Assembly (NCBI RefSeq): GCF_901709675.1
Contig: NC_051091.1
Location: 8,900,967-8,964,966, forward strand
Direction: 5' to 3'
DNA length: 64,000 nucleotides
DNA from: Syngnathus acus
Taxonomy: Eukaryota; Chordata; Actinopteri; Syngnathiformes; Syngnathidae
Shown: piece by piece, positions 1 through 13,000 of the stretch
Layout: every line of letters starts with the position of its first letter
How positions within the stretch are numbered: the stretch's first letter is position 1
Notes under the pieces: generated by a model
Databases searched by the model: none
What the model was told of the DNA's origin: nothing
Seen by the model: the letters and a program-made list of their open reading frames with translations, nothing else
Program-made: the position numbers and the translations under genes

Positions 1-203
1 TTTGACCCCACAGCATGAATGGACAAAAATTAACCACTAACACAACTGTCCTTTGCAGATACATTCCCTCTCATGTTCAAGTTTAATTACCAGGTGTCCC
101 AACACATTTTTTCCCATTTAGCGTAAAGTTGATCAATACAACCAATGACTTTTATTTTTAGTCTTAGACACAACTGTGTAATCGATTACAGAGAGCTGTA
201 TAC

Positions 204-3200
204 CTTGACGTTGCCATTGCCATCGAGTAAAATATTCTCCAGTTTCAGATCCCGGTGAACAATTCCATTCTAGAAGAAGAAATGAAAGTAGTCCATATCA
301 ATTATCTTCACATTCATTTGTGAAATTCCACACATAATCTTTCTCATTGATGTGTACGTTTGTCTACACTACATAAAAGGATTAGGTTGGAACACATTCT
401 GTCAGCTATGCTGTATTGTCCTTGGCTCTGCGGGGGAGCATGCCTTCCACTAATGTTTGCCTTTTCAAAAATGCAGGTCATCTGCTCACTTGCGGCCAGG
501 GTCATGCTCCGGGTGGTGCAATGTGAATTTGGCATACAAGATTTATTATCTGCACTTTTTATGATTCAAAGTTGGGCCAAATATGTCCCTTTATATGAGG
601 GGGGGACCAATAAAAGAAACAAAAGCGACGGTTGACACTGAACATGATGGGGTAATTTACTCTGTAAATAATTATCCAGCCTACATGGAAAGCACCTCCG
701 CTGAAGCCTTAGCTTTGGGACTGGTGAAGTGCGGCCAATGGTGTGCGAGCATGCTTGTTCTGTTCCATCACACCCTCATTAGTGACCGTGAATGTGTGCG
801 CTGGGACGGCTGGCCTTCGGCCCTGACGCCGCCTCTCCTCCCCGTGTTCATTTTCCTCTGCATTGTTCTCAGAGCATCCAATCAGCCATCTGACGGTTAA
901 TAACGGTTATTACGCAACAGCGGGTGGGGCGGGGGAGCTTGGTGCCGTGGAAAGAGCACGAGCTGAGCGATTAGTCCGAGGGGAGCTCTATGTCATTGCC
1001 GTGAGGAAGCGCTTGGAAGGGATATGGGGTCAAGCCAACACCTGCAAAGTCCAGCTATTGCAACACGTGGGCTGTTCTTTCTTACCTGATGGCAGTAGTG
1101 CACAGCGGACACAATCTGTCTGAAGAAGTGCCTCGACTCCCGCTCGGTTATCTGCCTCCTGTCGCAGATGTGGTCGTACAAGTCCCCCCTGCTGGCGTAT
1201 TCCATCACAATCACGATTTTGTCCTTATTCTCAAAGACTGAAAAGGACAGATGAAAGCAGTTAATTGTTTTCAAAATACTGAGTGATAAGACTTTATATA
1301 TAAATTTCATTAACACTATCAGAGGCATCCATTTTTTCTACTGCTCATTACTACCCCCTACAGGACTGGAGGGGAACACGTACTGTCTTTCACGTTTCGG
1401 ATTCTTCTGACCATTTGAGGAGGTCTGCGCTTTTATAAATGAAGATTTTAAACACATGTAAGTCTTCAGTCTTTACCGTCAAGTCGAAAGTCATTTTCTC
1501 TTGAGCAAGTCATGTCACAAATTTGTATCTGAACTGCTATGAAAGTGACTCGAGTCAACTTGACTCCAAGTCGCAATAACTTCCAACACCTGGATCTTTG
1601 GCATTCATTTTTTTTTTACATTTGTAAACTTAAATTATTCTTGACACCTCATTAGATTGTTGGCATCCTTAATTCTGTTTCTGTCGGCCCCCACAGCAGG
1701 CCAAACTAATTGGGATGAACCATACGGGCAGTGACAAGTGCGCAATGAGGTGATCTCGATTAGGGCCTCCGTGTTTGCCGCCCACAACACTGCTGTTGTG
1801 ATGCAACGTGGAGTCAGCACTTATGTAACAGATCATCGGTTTCCACAAAAGACTTGCGTGAGCGCACTCGGATGGAGATGGCTCTGTTTACGGGTATCAC
1901 GTTTCGCTCTTCACGTGCGCGACTTAACAAATGAACTCGGATCAACACAAAAATTGCACGCATACCTTCGTAGATGGTGATGATGTGCGGGTGACACAAC
2001 GATGACATGATCTCAATTTCCCGGCGAATGTGAACCAGGTCTTGCTCATCCTTGATCTTCTCCTTTCTGATGGACTTAATGGCAACCTTTGAAAAGAAGC
2101 CGAGAGAATAGATGATTTGAGGCAGACGCTAATATTTTTTATGATATGTCTTTATTTTGAACATATTAAAAACATAAAAGGAGGAAATATATATATATAT
2201 ATATATCTAAAAATACAATAAATAACACTTTAAAGTGCCATATTTAAGTTACCCAAAAAAAAATTAACGTTCATCAGCAAAAGTACTGAATCAGGTTTTT
2301 TGGGGGGGGGGAAAGGCTTTTGACAAGCCTGTGTGGGATCCACACATTCCTCGCTGCTCAGCCTCAAGGTTAAGAAGAGTCACCGTGAGGCACCAGATGG
2401 TGTTTAGGGTAGCCCTCTCATTTGCAAAGCCTCCGGGCCACCCGACAGACAAGCGGTCACAATGTAGACTCGTCATGTCAAACCTGACGTGTGTGATTCA
2501 CCGTCTGGTCTGGACGCGCGGCGTGAGTCAGTGTGGGGGCTCGCGCCGCTTAGAATCCCTTTCCTGACTCGGGCCAACTCAGATTTCCTGCGTTTGTTTG
2601 AATAGCTGTCAGACGGGGCCTGCTGGACTCACGATGACTTCACACCCCTGTGAGGTTATCTGAGTGTGTGTGCGCCCTTTGTCACCGTCAGTTTGTTCTA
2701 CGCACTCGGCACCCGCAGCCGAAAAATCTTCGGGCTCCAGGACAAACACAACCAGACTCCGACCGCGCTACCACCCAGAAAGTAGAAGAACAACCAATGC
2801 ATGGCACCCTTGACCTTATTAGGAGGTTGTTTTGATTGGCGTTTGCAGGTTTACACAAATACATGTATTTTTGAAATGTCAGAAAAGATTGAGTTTTCAA
2901 AAATAAAATGTTGCTATTTGCACCCAAGTGATGAACTCTAATTTGGATAAATTCATTTGATTCATTAAAGGTCAGGTAAACACTTAACTAGGGTGGAGCA
3001 TTTGGATCTCATCCAGATTAGGATTGTTATGCCTTGATAGAGGTTTGGAATGTGTCATTCTAGTTTCTCATGTGGGGTTATGCACTTCATAAAATGTGGT
3101 TAAGTTCAAAGTGGCGGCCTGTACAAAAGACGATGCTAACATATGATGATGCGCATTTGGGCCATCAGTGGCAGAGCTGGTAAATAGACACAAAGCAGAG

Positions 3201-4923
3201 GAATGTTGTATTTACAACTATGCTAAAGGCTCCACTTTGCTCGGAGCACATTTAGAGTGGCCAGTTGCTGGGTCTTATCAGTATTATGACAGCAAGCTCA
3301 GCAAGATGTCAGCAGGGGTGCTTCTCAGACACCGACTCACATCCTGCAGTGCGTGCGTGGACACGACTCAACATGTTCTGTGACGTTGCGAAGTGACGAG
3401 TGCAGGTGGAAGGAGGGAAATTCCGTCTTCGATTGCACTTTCACGCTGAAAACTCATAACAAAGAGCGTTGGTGATAAACAACGTTTGCTTCTCTGACTG
3501 AAGAGACACTCCCACGAAACATTTAGGTCATTAATCTGATCAAGAAGAGAGTTTGTCTGGAAAAAGGCACGGGTGGGAAAATCCTTCACATTCCAGGCGT
3601 AGCTAGGAGAGAGAGAGCGTAGCAAACTTAAAAAGTAGAGACAAAAGGCTCTGGAAATGGAAGATGCAATTGACATTGTTGCACATGTTGTTGCAGACTT
3701 GGGCTGCCATTGTGACAGAAAAATGCACTAAAACCTAAAAAGTTCTGAAGAGCCCAAAAACATTCATCTGAAAAAGACTCATAATATACAGTGACATGAT
3801 AAAGTTGGTACACGTTTGTCCGAGTTACAATGCTAATTGTTAATCTTGCCTATGGCGTTTAAGATAGCGGGGGCATTCCATTGGCCAATGGAGTTCACTG
3901 CCACTTTACAGTACTTCTATCTTGAATGTTTGATCACAAGTCAAGGCAAACAAGCAACCAACTAAGAAAACAATCGGCATAACATCTCAAATAAGCTCGT
4001 CCAACAACTTTTATCTCAAGGCAATGCTGTACTTTTGCATCCCCCAGTATTCATCTGGAACATTTGTTGTTGCACCAGATTTTTTCATAGAATGGTTACA
4101 GAGGACTACATCTCATAATTTCTGTTGATAAAACCAGGTAAATTGTCTTATATTCAATTCTGCTTTTATTATCTCCCAAACTTCCCAGTAGTGTGGTATT
4201 TATTTCTGTGAATAAACACTTTCTCATTAATATATTCTTAAGTGCCTCACTCACTCGCCTAAATGCCTTTCCCTGTTGATTACAAGCCACTGAGAAATTT
4301 AAAGCTGAGAAAGGCTGTGTGCACTGACAGTTTTACAAGGAGCATTCAATCTCTTTTAGTGTAGTCTTTTGTGATAGCACTACATTCTTCACACGTTTAA
4401 GAGTCTGCTGCTAAAATCGAGGACAAGAATTGCCTTCAGATTGTGACCAAGTGGGAAAGATCAGCGCTGCCCAAACATCCACAACATTCACACATATTCT
4501 CTTTTTGTGGTTTTATGTAAAACGGGTGCACATTTATATCAACTCTAGTCCCTATGGAAGTACTTTAGTGCAAAACAGCTGCTCAGCAAACAATTTTTAT
4601 TTCTTGACAGGTGGCCAAGAGGACAAGAAGCTCTCAGACAGTCATTAATTAATGCACATTTAAGATTATTACTCTTTTTCTCAGTCATTAAAGCTTACCA
4701 GTCTGCCAGATCTCTCCTTGGCTTTCTTAACTTTGCCATATGTCCCTTTCCCGAGTGTCTCCAGGAATTCATAGCGGTGTTTCAGGTTGTGCTTGTGGTG
4801 GTGTCGCTTCACAGCTTGTTTCTTCACCTGGACCGGCAGAAGCGGAGCTTTCATTTCGGATGAAAGATTATCGACTGACGGCCAAGATCTTGACGAGGTG
4901 CGGCCAACGCTAGAGTCCTCCAT
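204..4923 (-). CDS. nuak2: nuak2, NUAK family kinase 2 (partial: first four coding exons)
   Basis: AMPK-related serine/threonine kinase with roles in stress responses and actomyosin control. Coding exons on the minus strand are 4699-4923, 1966-2086, 1086-1237 and 204-269; all have GT/AG borders and phases that join cleanly. The start ATG (4921-4923) is followed by a 75-residue exon ending in [20 protein letters not shown], the glycine loop. Exon 2 begins with VAIKSI, the catalytic lysine. Exon 3 carries [16 protein letters not shown] and the [15 protein letters not shown] helix. Exon 4 carries HRDLKLEN, the catalytic loop, and ends just before where the DFG motif should start. The [15 protein letters not shown] segment and the exon 3 wording fit NUAK2 better than NUAK1. 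The activation loop and the long C-terminal tail lie left of position 1. An in-frame ATG 15 codons upstream (4968) is a weaker start because the family begins near the chosen one. Confidence 0.95.
2139..2245 (-). mobile_element. 3' end fragment of a non-LTR (LINE) retrotransposon
   Basis: In nuak2 intron 1. On the plus strand it reads tctttattttgaacat, an A-rich stretch with an (AT)n run at about 2188-2206, then aataacactttaaagtgcca. The same two blocks in the same order occur at about 18343-18418, so both are remnants of one family lying in minus orientation. Fish LINE 3' ends of the type TGTTCGAAATAAA plus a short tandem tail are familiar; the clade is not assigned. Confidence 0.5.
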
Positions 4924-5028
4924 CCTGACCTGACGCAGTGCAGAAAGAAAAGTGCAACTTGGAAGCAAAGACGTTGCCTGCTACCGAACAGGTACACTAC
5001 AGCGGGTTGGGAGACGCGTGCTCTTTCA

Positions 5029-5056
5029 TGACGCGTCATAGAGGCGGGGGGCGGGG
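5029..5056 (-). promoter_or_regulatory. candidate nuak2 core promoter: CRE-like palindrome plus GC boxes
   Basis: About 105 bp upstream of the nuak2 start codon is the perfect palindrome TGACGCGTCA (5029-5038). It is followed by two overlapping GC-box-like runs (ggcggggggcggggtc, 5043-5058) in a locally CpG-rich stretch. Position and composition fit a TATA-less promoter. The transcription start is not visible. Confidence 0.4.
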
Positions 5057-5123
5057 TCCGTCGCGCGAAGGAGCGCTGGATTATGATGACAGGCAGTGCC
5101 GATTAGTGCATGGATTGAAATAA

Positions 5124-6480
5124 ATTTGAATTATTAAGGGGTTTCATTACACTGGGTGTTTGTCGTTGTGATTAAAATAAATAAATAAATGTATGTAGCA
5201 ACATAACACTCATGGTGTTCCTTGAGTGACGTCCTAATGAATGCTGGCCTTTTTGTATTTTGATTACTATTATTATTGTAAACCACCGGAGTGCATAGAA
5301 AGAAATTTAAGCGCACGGATACTCTTGCGGCACAAAGCTCAACTTTCATTCCAACAAATTAATTCGAACACAATCCTGATGGTTTATATGTTATTGTATC
5401 GTGTTGTATCAAGTTAAACACAACTGAACTGTGCACAGAAAATGTACAATAGTAGACAAACTGTTTAAGTCACAGGCTCATGTACAAGTTCAATTCAATA
5501 ACACAAAACCAATTTCTTTAATCTTATCATTTGATTGTTGGTTGCATTAAGCCGTTCAAGCCACTTTATTCTGTTAGTTTTAGTAGGTTGTCTTTATACC
5601 TAAACAGCCAAGGCACATATTTTACATTAGAAAAAGATCACGGCACATCTCAAAAATGTCGCAAAAAGGAACAACAGTGCATAATGAAATATTGATGGAG
5701 ATTTATTCACAAACTGATTTATTGGAAAATATGGGCCTGTTCAGTCAGTTGAGTTTCAACAGGTGGCTACAGCCATCTAGTGGACTATAGTGGAAGTGCA
5801 TATGTTTTCGGCCTGAATTAAATATATATCAACCAAAATGGAATAATACATGTAGCTTTTATCAAACAATTAAATGCAGACACGTATATTCCAATTGAAA
5901 TTAAAAAATGAAGTTGAAGACCATGTTTAATTCATAATATAACTAAACAGTTAAAACCGTAACCCGTACATTGTATTTATTACAACTAGAATTTCACATT
6001 CATGTATTCATTTCCCATGGTAAGGAAATACATGAATTACGGTATCATCTGATATGTAACTTTGGCACTTTTGACCTTTCAGAACGTTGAATGTGTTGTT
6101 TTTGTAATTGGGCTGGTTAGCCAGTAGAGGGAGCTAAACACCACTTGACGCAATGGCGCAACTGTTCGTACGGTTTTAGTGCGTGTTTAATGTAAAGCTG
6201 AGCAAGATGTGCAAAGGAGGATAACGTTTTTCACTGGCATGATTGTGTGCGTGATTGGTTTGAGTTCCAGATAGTCACAGCATTTGGGACGAACTAAATG
6301 TTTCAGTCATTCAAATTTTTGCTGTAAATTACAACGATTAAATTAGGTCAAATTGCAATCGAAGGCCAATAGAAACGTTCGTATTTCCATTTCTTGCTAA
6401 ATGAGGAGGAAAAAAAACAAACAAAAAACGGAATTAACCTACATTTCCCAGGGTGCTTGTCTCTACCCGGACTCCGCCCT
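5124..6480. other. nuak2-dstyk intergenic spacer, no gene seen
   Basis: AT-rich sequence between two head-to-head genes. I see no exon, RNA gene or long repeat, only a short (AAAT)n at about 5175-5190 and a CTCF-like near match at 6121-6134. The dstyk leader probably begins near 6480-7050, where GC content and CpG rise. Confidence 0.6.
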
Positions 6481-7082
6481 CTACTTTCCATAACTTCAGT
6501 TTGACAGATTTTTTGTTTTGCTGTGATTCGATGGCTTGTGGGCAGCTGTAGGATCAGCTCCCTCGTCCTGCACCACCCTACACCACCCTCTGCTTCCTCA
6601 TCGTCCCCGAGAGACGAGAAATATACTTTTGACTCTTGTGGCGTTGTCGGCAAGATGTACATTGCTTCGTCGCGATCGGCGAGACTTTAGGAGGATATTT
6701 TTCCCCGAGGCGTCACTCGGAAGACTCCCACGTTTTCTTTTTCTTTTTTTTTTTCATCTCTCGACGGGGTGTTGGTACGGAGACTGGGAGGTCAGAGAGG
6801 TGGTTATCCTCGAGCTGTATTGCCGTCAAGTTGTTCCAGGGCGCGCTTACCAGACGAGGGCGGACAGGCGATGCCAACCGGCTATCAACGCTAACCCAGG
6901 CGGGGATTACCATGTGGATGCACATTATTTAGCACATTTCTCGAATTGCCTGCTTTTTAAAAGCACATCTTACTGGCCTCCAAGCACCAACACATAATGC
7001 AAACCTAAGGAGGTCTGAAGTCGGTAAGCTAGCTCTTATTGTCGATGCGATGTCGCATAAGCTAGGAGCACACAAGTTGGCC

Positions 7083-10000
7083 ATGGAGGGGAACGTGCAG
7101 CAAAAAAACACTCCGCTAACTCGGGAGCTCACACGGATATTCAACAGCTACAACAAGCACTCCGCTCTGCTCAAGAAGAACCTCAAGGAGACCAATGCTT
7201 TCTTCCGGGAAATCAGACAGAACTACAGCAACGCGTGTGCATCAGCCATGAGCTCAGAGTCAGCGTCTCTGGAGGCAGGTGGGTCAACATCCTTCAGCAT
7301 CCTTGCAAACGTTTCAAGCACCTATTGAGTTTGTCTTCGCCAGTTATTGTGGCAAATGATCTGATTTGTTGAAAATGGATCATTAACTCTGTACATCTAT
7401 CTATGTTAGCGACGTATAGTGACAGGTAGACCAATTACACGCTCTTCCAGCAGGTGGCAGGGCAGAAGGTACAGTTAACCTGTATGCACCTGTTGATATT
7501 CATGCAGTGATGCCTTGAGATATGAGTACCTGAGTTGATTGTACAGCCTCATAGTATTTTTTGATAAATTAAAACTAAGCGTGACATGACACCTAATGAG
7601 TATTGTTATTTAATTATTGAAATTAGATTTTTTTTATGTTTATCTTTGATTGTTTTCATTTATGGTTTGTTCTATTGTCGTTTCAATTTCTTAGGCTCGT
7701 TTAGTTATGTTAATTATCTCTTCATTTCATTATTTTTGTCCCCCACCCTTCCGTTTTCAGATTGATTCCAAAAACATGCATGTAAATTTGATCAAAGGCT
7801 GACTTGTCCATAGGTGTGAGTGTGAATTGCTGTCTGAATGTGGCCTGTGATTTGTTGGCCGCCAATCCAGATCTTGCCTACCTGTGCCAAAAAGTCTATT
7901 TATTTAATTTTTTGGTCAATTAGATTGCCCATGTGAGCTCCGTTGTGACCAATTTAGTAATTTCCTACAGACGTGATGTGACGTATTGTGATTACGAGAT
8001 AATGACTTCAAAAGATATTCATTTTCAAATGATGAATGAATGAACGTGTGTGTATAAAGACTAGCACTTGCTGATATCATACTCACCCAAAAGACCGACA
8101 CAACTTTCTTCAGCTTGTACTGAACAGTCCTGAACATTAGATGAGTCATACACAACAGAAAGCATGGGATAATGCTCCCTTTCATGCAAGCAGCCAAGCA
8201 CGTGTCCTCACTTTACAAAACGCGAGATTCATCCTGCCTTACATATCTCGACATAAATTTGCACCACATGATGTCAAGCGATTGTTTCTACTATTTAGTC
8301 TGCTTGCTTCAGTCGCGTCTATGAAGCTTGACATTGCAATGCGTGGACCGCCTTTAAGATTTGATGTGCTCTTTTAGCTTCAGCAATGCATACAAATTCC
8401 AAGTAATGTAGCCAAGCAGACAAATTTGTAGTCTTGTGCTTATGTAACTGAAAGTGCTGAGTCACGCTGACGCTTAAGTCAGCATGGTGGAAACTGGACA
8501 ACGTTGACTTTTATGGCATCATTTACATGGGGATCCTGCAAAATTCCACTGTAATTCCACGTGGCAGTATCTGATTATTAATTATGGTTAAATCAGCCTT
8601 GGTTTTTTATCCCCACAGGGCAATTGAGCTGCATCGCTTTCCCCAGCCACGAAGAAGAGTTCCTGCGCAACACGGTGGGCGCTGCCCCATACATCCTGGT
8701 GCTGGGCCAGAACTGCACCGCCCGCTACCAGCTGCTCAATTGCCTGCTAGGAGAGAGACTGCTGCCGCTGGGCCCCGAGGCCGGCGAGCCTTGCGGAGGC
8801 GTCCAGGGCACCCCGTGCAAGAGGCGCAAGTTGTGTTTCACCCATGGGAGACAGACGCGACTCAGTTTGGCGCTGCCCGGCCAATACGAGCTGGTGCACC
8901 AGTTGGCGGCCAACCGCGGCCGTTGGGATACGGTGCCCCGTGAAGACTTGGAGATCCACGAGGAATGCGAAGACCCGGCGCACAGGCTCGCCGAGCTGGA
9001 AATCACCCTGCATCACCCTTTACTTCAGGTAGGTTGTCAAGAACACAATCTGCAACATTCCCTTTACTGTTGCAAATCAAATGAACTGGCTTAAAAAAAT
9101 CTCATTAGATTTGATTAGCGTTATCTTGAAAAAGTCAATATTTCAAGAATGTTTGGGATTTTTCACTTTGCAAGCAATGGGTTCAATTCAATGGCTCTTT
9201 GAAGAGTTGGACTTTTTCTTTTAAAGTGCATTTGATGTCAAACAAAAGCTTTGTGTGCGTTTCAATTAGCTCTAGCCTCAAAACCTTTTTTTTTTTTCTC
9301 CGAATAAATCTTTTCCGGGACTGACTGTCGGCATCCAAAAATCTTAACCCCTGTTGGCAGCATTTGAACAACTGTCGTACGTTTGTTTACCTGAGTGTAA
9401 TAAAACAAAACAAACAAAAAAAGATTCACTCTGAGTACACGTGTCAGAGTAAACATGAAAATAAATATCAATAATGCACCGTGGACTGTGCAGTCTAACT
9501 TTGCCAACAACTGCAGAAAATTGCATATGCACTCACTCTTTGAGGCAACGGACAAGAAAGGGGGAGGGGTGTGCCCGGAAGGTGAGTCTTTTCTCACTAG
9601 ACTGATAATCCTCTCAAATAGCTGACGATGGGATATACACTAACGCTATAAAAAGTCTACACACCCCTGTTTTCCGATATGGAAAAATACATCATCTCAA
9701 AACTTTATTTGACCCAAAATGCATTTATTTGACACCCCCACCAAACCCACCCACCCCCCCAAAAAAATAGGACAAAGTGGTGCACACCTCTCATAAAAGC
9801 TGAAAATCCAAATGAGCTGGGAAAGGGAGTAAATCGATTTTAGGACAGTCGTTGCTCAGTCACGTGTGAGGCGGAAATTTTTTGTCATCCACTCGCTCCC
9901 AAAAATTCCCTCATGTCAAACTCCGAGACGCCAGGCCTGGTACCTGCCTCAGGGCAGCCCAGCCGCCTAACCCCCTTACGTAATGCTGCTGGTCTGGTGC

Positions 10001-13000
10001 GATTCACATGACTAGGGGGGAAAAGAAAATCCCCAACCCCCCCTTTGCTATGGAAAAAGTTACCATAGATACAACTGAATCCTTGCCATCTGGAAAAAAT
10101 GTTTTATAACAGTGCAGCATGAAAATTGTCATGGTGCAAATTGCCGGATATAATCGGCATTCTTCGCCTTAGGGACTTAACGACGAAAAATAAGCGGAAA
10201 CTCAGAAATAGTTTTTATCATTATTCATAATCACATGTTGCTTCAAATACAAGATCCCTTATTTGGATCATGGCTAATCTTCGCTTTGATATATTTTATC
10301 AGAGATTCAGAATAACATTCTGATTTTGCGTATTTGAAGTTGATGAATGTTGTCAGCCGCCGCTGATGGAAGGTGTGGACGATTTTCACGCGCCAGTTCA
10401 TGAGCACATGTTCCTTCTTAGGGACTAAAGCAGCCTGAGGTTTCTGCTCAATGAAAGAGAGATTAGTGTTTGGGTCAGTGTTGCAAAAGGTACAGAATCT
10501 CTCTGCTCACTGTGGCATTCACACACTGCTGCCACACGCGCAGACACTTGCTAATTAGTTAGTCGTCCTCGTCCCAGCACGTTTCTATTTCGGGACCCAA
10601 AGGACAAAGGGTGCAAATCTGTCACCATGTTTCTTTTGAAGGCACATAACCTGTCAGCGCTCCACGAATTCACACAAGGCCTCAGACTTGTTAACAGATG
10701 CCTCCGACTTTCATGCTGTTAAAATCGAGTCGTCTTGTTTCTTAAAGCGCTCGATTATCTTATTGGGTCATATTGCAAGAGAAAATAAATACTCCCTTCA
10801 GCCTATGGCTGTTACTAAAAAATCTATTTTGAATCGATTATCCTATAGATGAATCCAAATATAAGTGATAAGTACGCCTCTGCTAATAACAGTTTACTAA
10901 TGTTCATGCATATTAACTCAATATTCACTCCAAAGAAAATATTTTCAAATTCATTTTTTTGGCTCGACTGCTTTTATAGGTCAACTTAGCTGGATTTGTT
11001 TCCCCCAAGCCTTAATAAAAGCCAGTCACACTGACTTTCTCGCAGGGTCTTTCTTGAAATCAACAGAGTCAAAACACTGTATTGATCTGAATGCTTGCTT
11101 GCAGGCTATCTTTGTTTCAGAAAGGCGGCTCAGTTTGTGTTTCTTGGTGACGGGACTGACTGTCTCCTTTGTGTTGCTATGTCTGCCCCTTTCCATCACG
11201 ACCTCCCTCCCAAGCTCGTTTTTGTTATTTAGTCATTCAAGGGTCAGACAAATCGACAGAACATATTAGTCATCGATACAACATGAATTCACAGTGAAAA
11301 CAGTCACATTCTATGAAGTTCCATTTATTGTGAACGTTTTTATCGTGAAAATTATGTCTCATGGAGACGTAAATATAGAATTAAAAACCCTGAAAAGCTA
11401 AATATGCATTGGATGTCCTCATTTTGCACTCCACTCCCTTGCCAAAGAAGATAATCTTGTTCTTTAGCTGCGTGTTTACTGACATGGGCTTTGTTGGAGG
11501 CTTGTCACTCAAATGACTTCTTAATGTCAAACGGTGAGTCATAAAATGACAGTAAGCTAAAAGAATGTAATATGGGTGTGTCATCACACACATGATGCAC
11601 ATACCATAACATTTTCATTTATTTCATTCTGTTTTTATTTGATATCTTAGAATTGCAGCTAAAACAAACCCCATAAAAAAATAATAGACTACACATATCT
11701 TGTGTTTTTATTTTATTATTATTTTTATGCACATGTTTGATCGACTGCCGCAAATGAATTTTGCCTGTAAAAACAAACAATACGCTTAAAGGTGTTTGAA
11801 ATATCATCATCATTTTCCTTCGTCCAACGAGCGGTGCTAGCCACCAATTAGCTTGCGAGCTAACAGCTTTGAGAATGTCTGTGCTTTTCTGGCTGTCATT
11901 TTACTTGTATTTGCAAATGATCCTGAAATGTTTGTGTTTCATCATCAGGAAGCAAAGGTCATGGTGGTGCCATGTGCAAGCGTCCAGCCCATGGAGGAGG
12001 CCTTAGAAGACTGCACTCGGAATGTGATTCCAATCATACTGTACGCCATCAAGGAGGACTCCTTAAGCACAGATCAAGTGGCCGAACTTTGGAAAGTCAA
12101 AGAGATGCTCTCCTTTCCCATCTGTTTCATCCGCCTGCCCGACACCATGCCCGCAGCCTCGCCGGAGCCCAGTCGCCGCCCGGACAAGGAGAAGGAACGG
12201 GAGAAGAGCGCCCTCCATAAACAGCTTCTCTCCCTTGACTTTCTTAGTGGCCCGACGGGAAATTGCTCCTGCGGAGCGCCCTCGCAAATGCCCACCCCGG
12301 GCGCCAAGCCGCAAAGCATGCTCGGGGAAGCTTTCGAAAGACTCCACAGGCTGCTGGTGCCTTTCACTCGCCAGGTGCTTCAAAACCAACAGGTGGAGGC
12401 TGCCAGCCTGCTCAACGGGCTCCACTGTCGCTCCTTGGATCTTTTCATCAATCAGGTCAGATAAGTTGCGCCTTATGATTTATTAGTGGCGGTCCTTCAA
12501 GAGCTTGTCTTTAAAATTTGCAAGAACCAAACACGAAGTAGCGTGTCTCCTTCCCGCTCCTTCTCGCCCCCTGCAGGCCTTCGACATGCAGAGAGACCTG
12601 CAAATAACCCCCCGTAGGCTGGAATACACCCGTGAGAAAGAGGGGGAATTGTTCACCTCCCTCATGGCGATTGCGAACCGCAAACAAGAGGAGATGAAGG
12701 AAATGATTGTGGAGACACTCGGCAGCATGAAAGAGCAATTGCTTGAAGATGCTGCCAATCTAGAATTTGCGGGTGAGTTAGTTTGCACCAGGTAAGTTAT
12801 GAAAAGCACATCTTGTCCTCATGTTAGCAGTCTCATAAAAATAACTTGCAATATCACAGTTTGTTTGCCTATTGCACGTCTTTTTTTCTGTGATAAAAAA
12901 AATGTCTAGCGTGGCCATCTTGGCGGACTGCAGTACGGGTCCGGACTGAGCCAAGGTCTCATGTGGATCCAAGGTTGCTTGCCGTTAAATAAAGATAAAG

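Noticed and set aside
204-4923. Assignment as nuak1
   Set aside because: [25 protein letters not shown] and [10 protein letters not shown] follow NUAK2 rather than NUAK1.
6536-6997. 153-residue ORF upstream of dstyk
   Set aside because: Low-complexity translation with phenylalanine and arginine runs; it lies in the probable dstyk leader and resembles no protein.
8584-9016. Arginine-rich plus ORF and minus ORFs over dstyk exon 2
   Set aside because: Alternative-frame shadows of a GC-rich coding exon.
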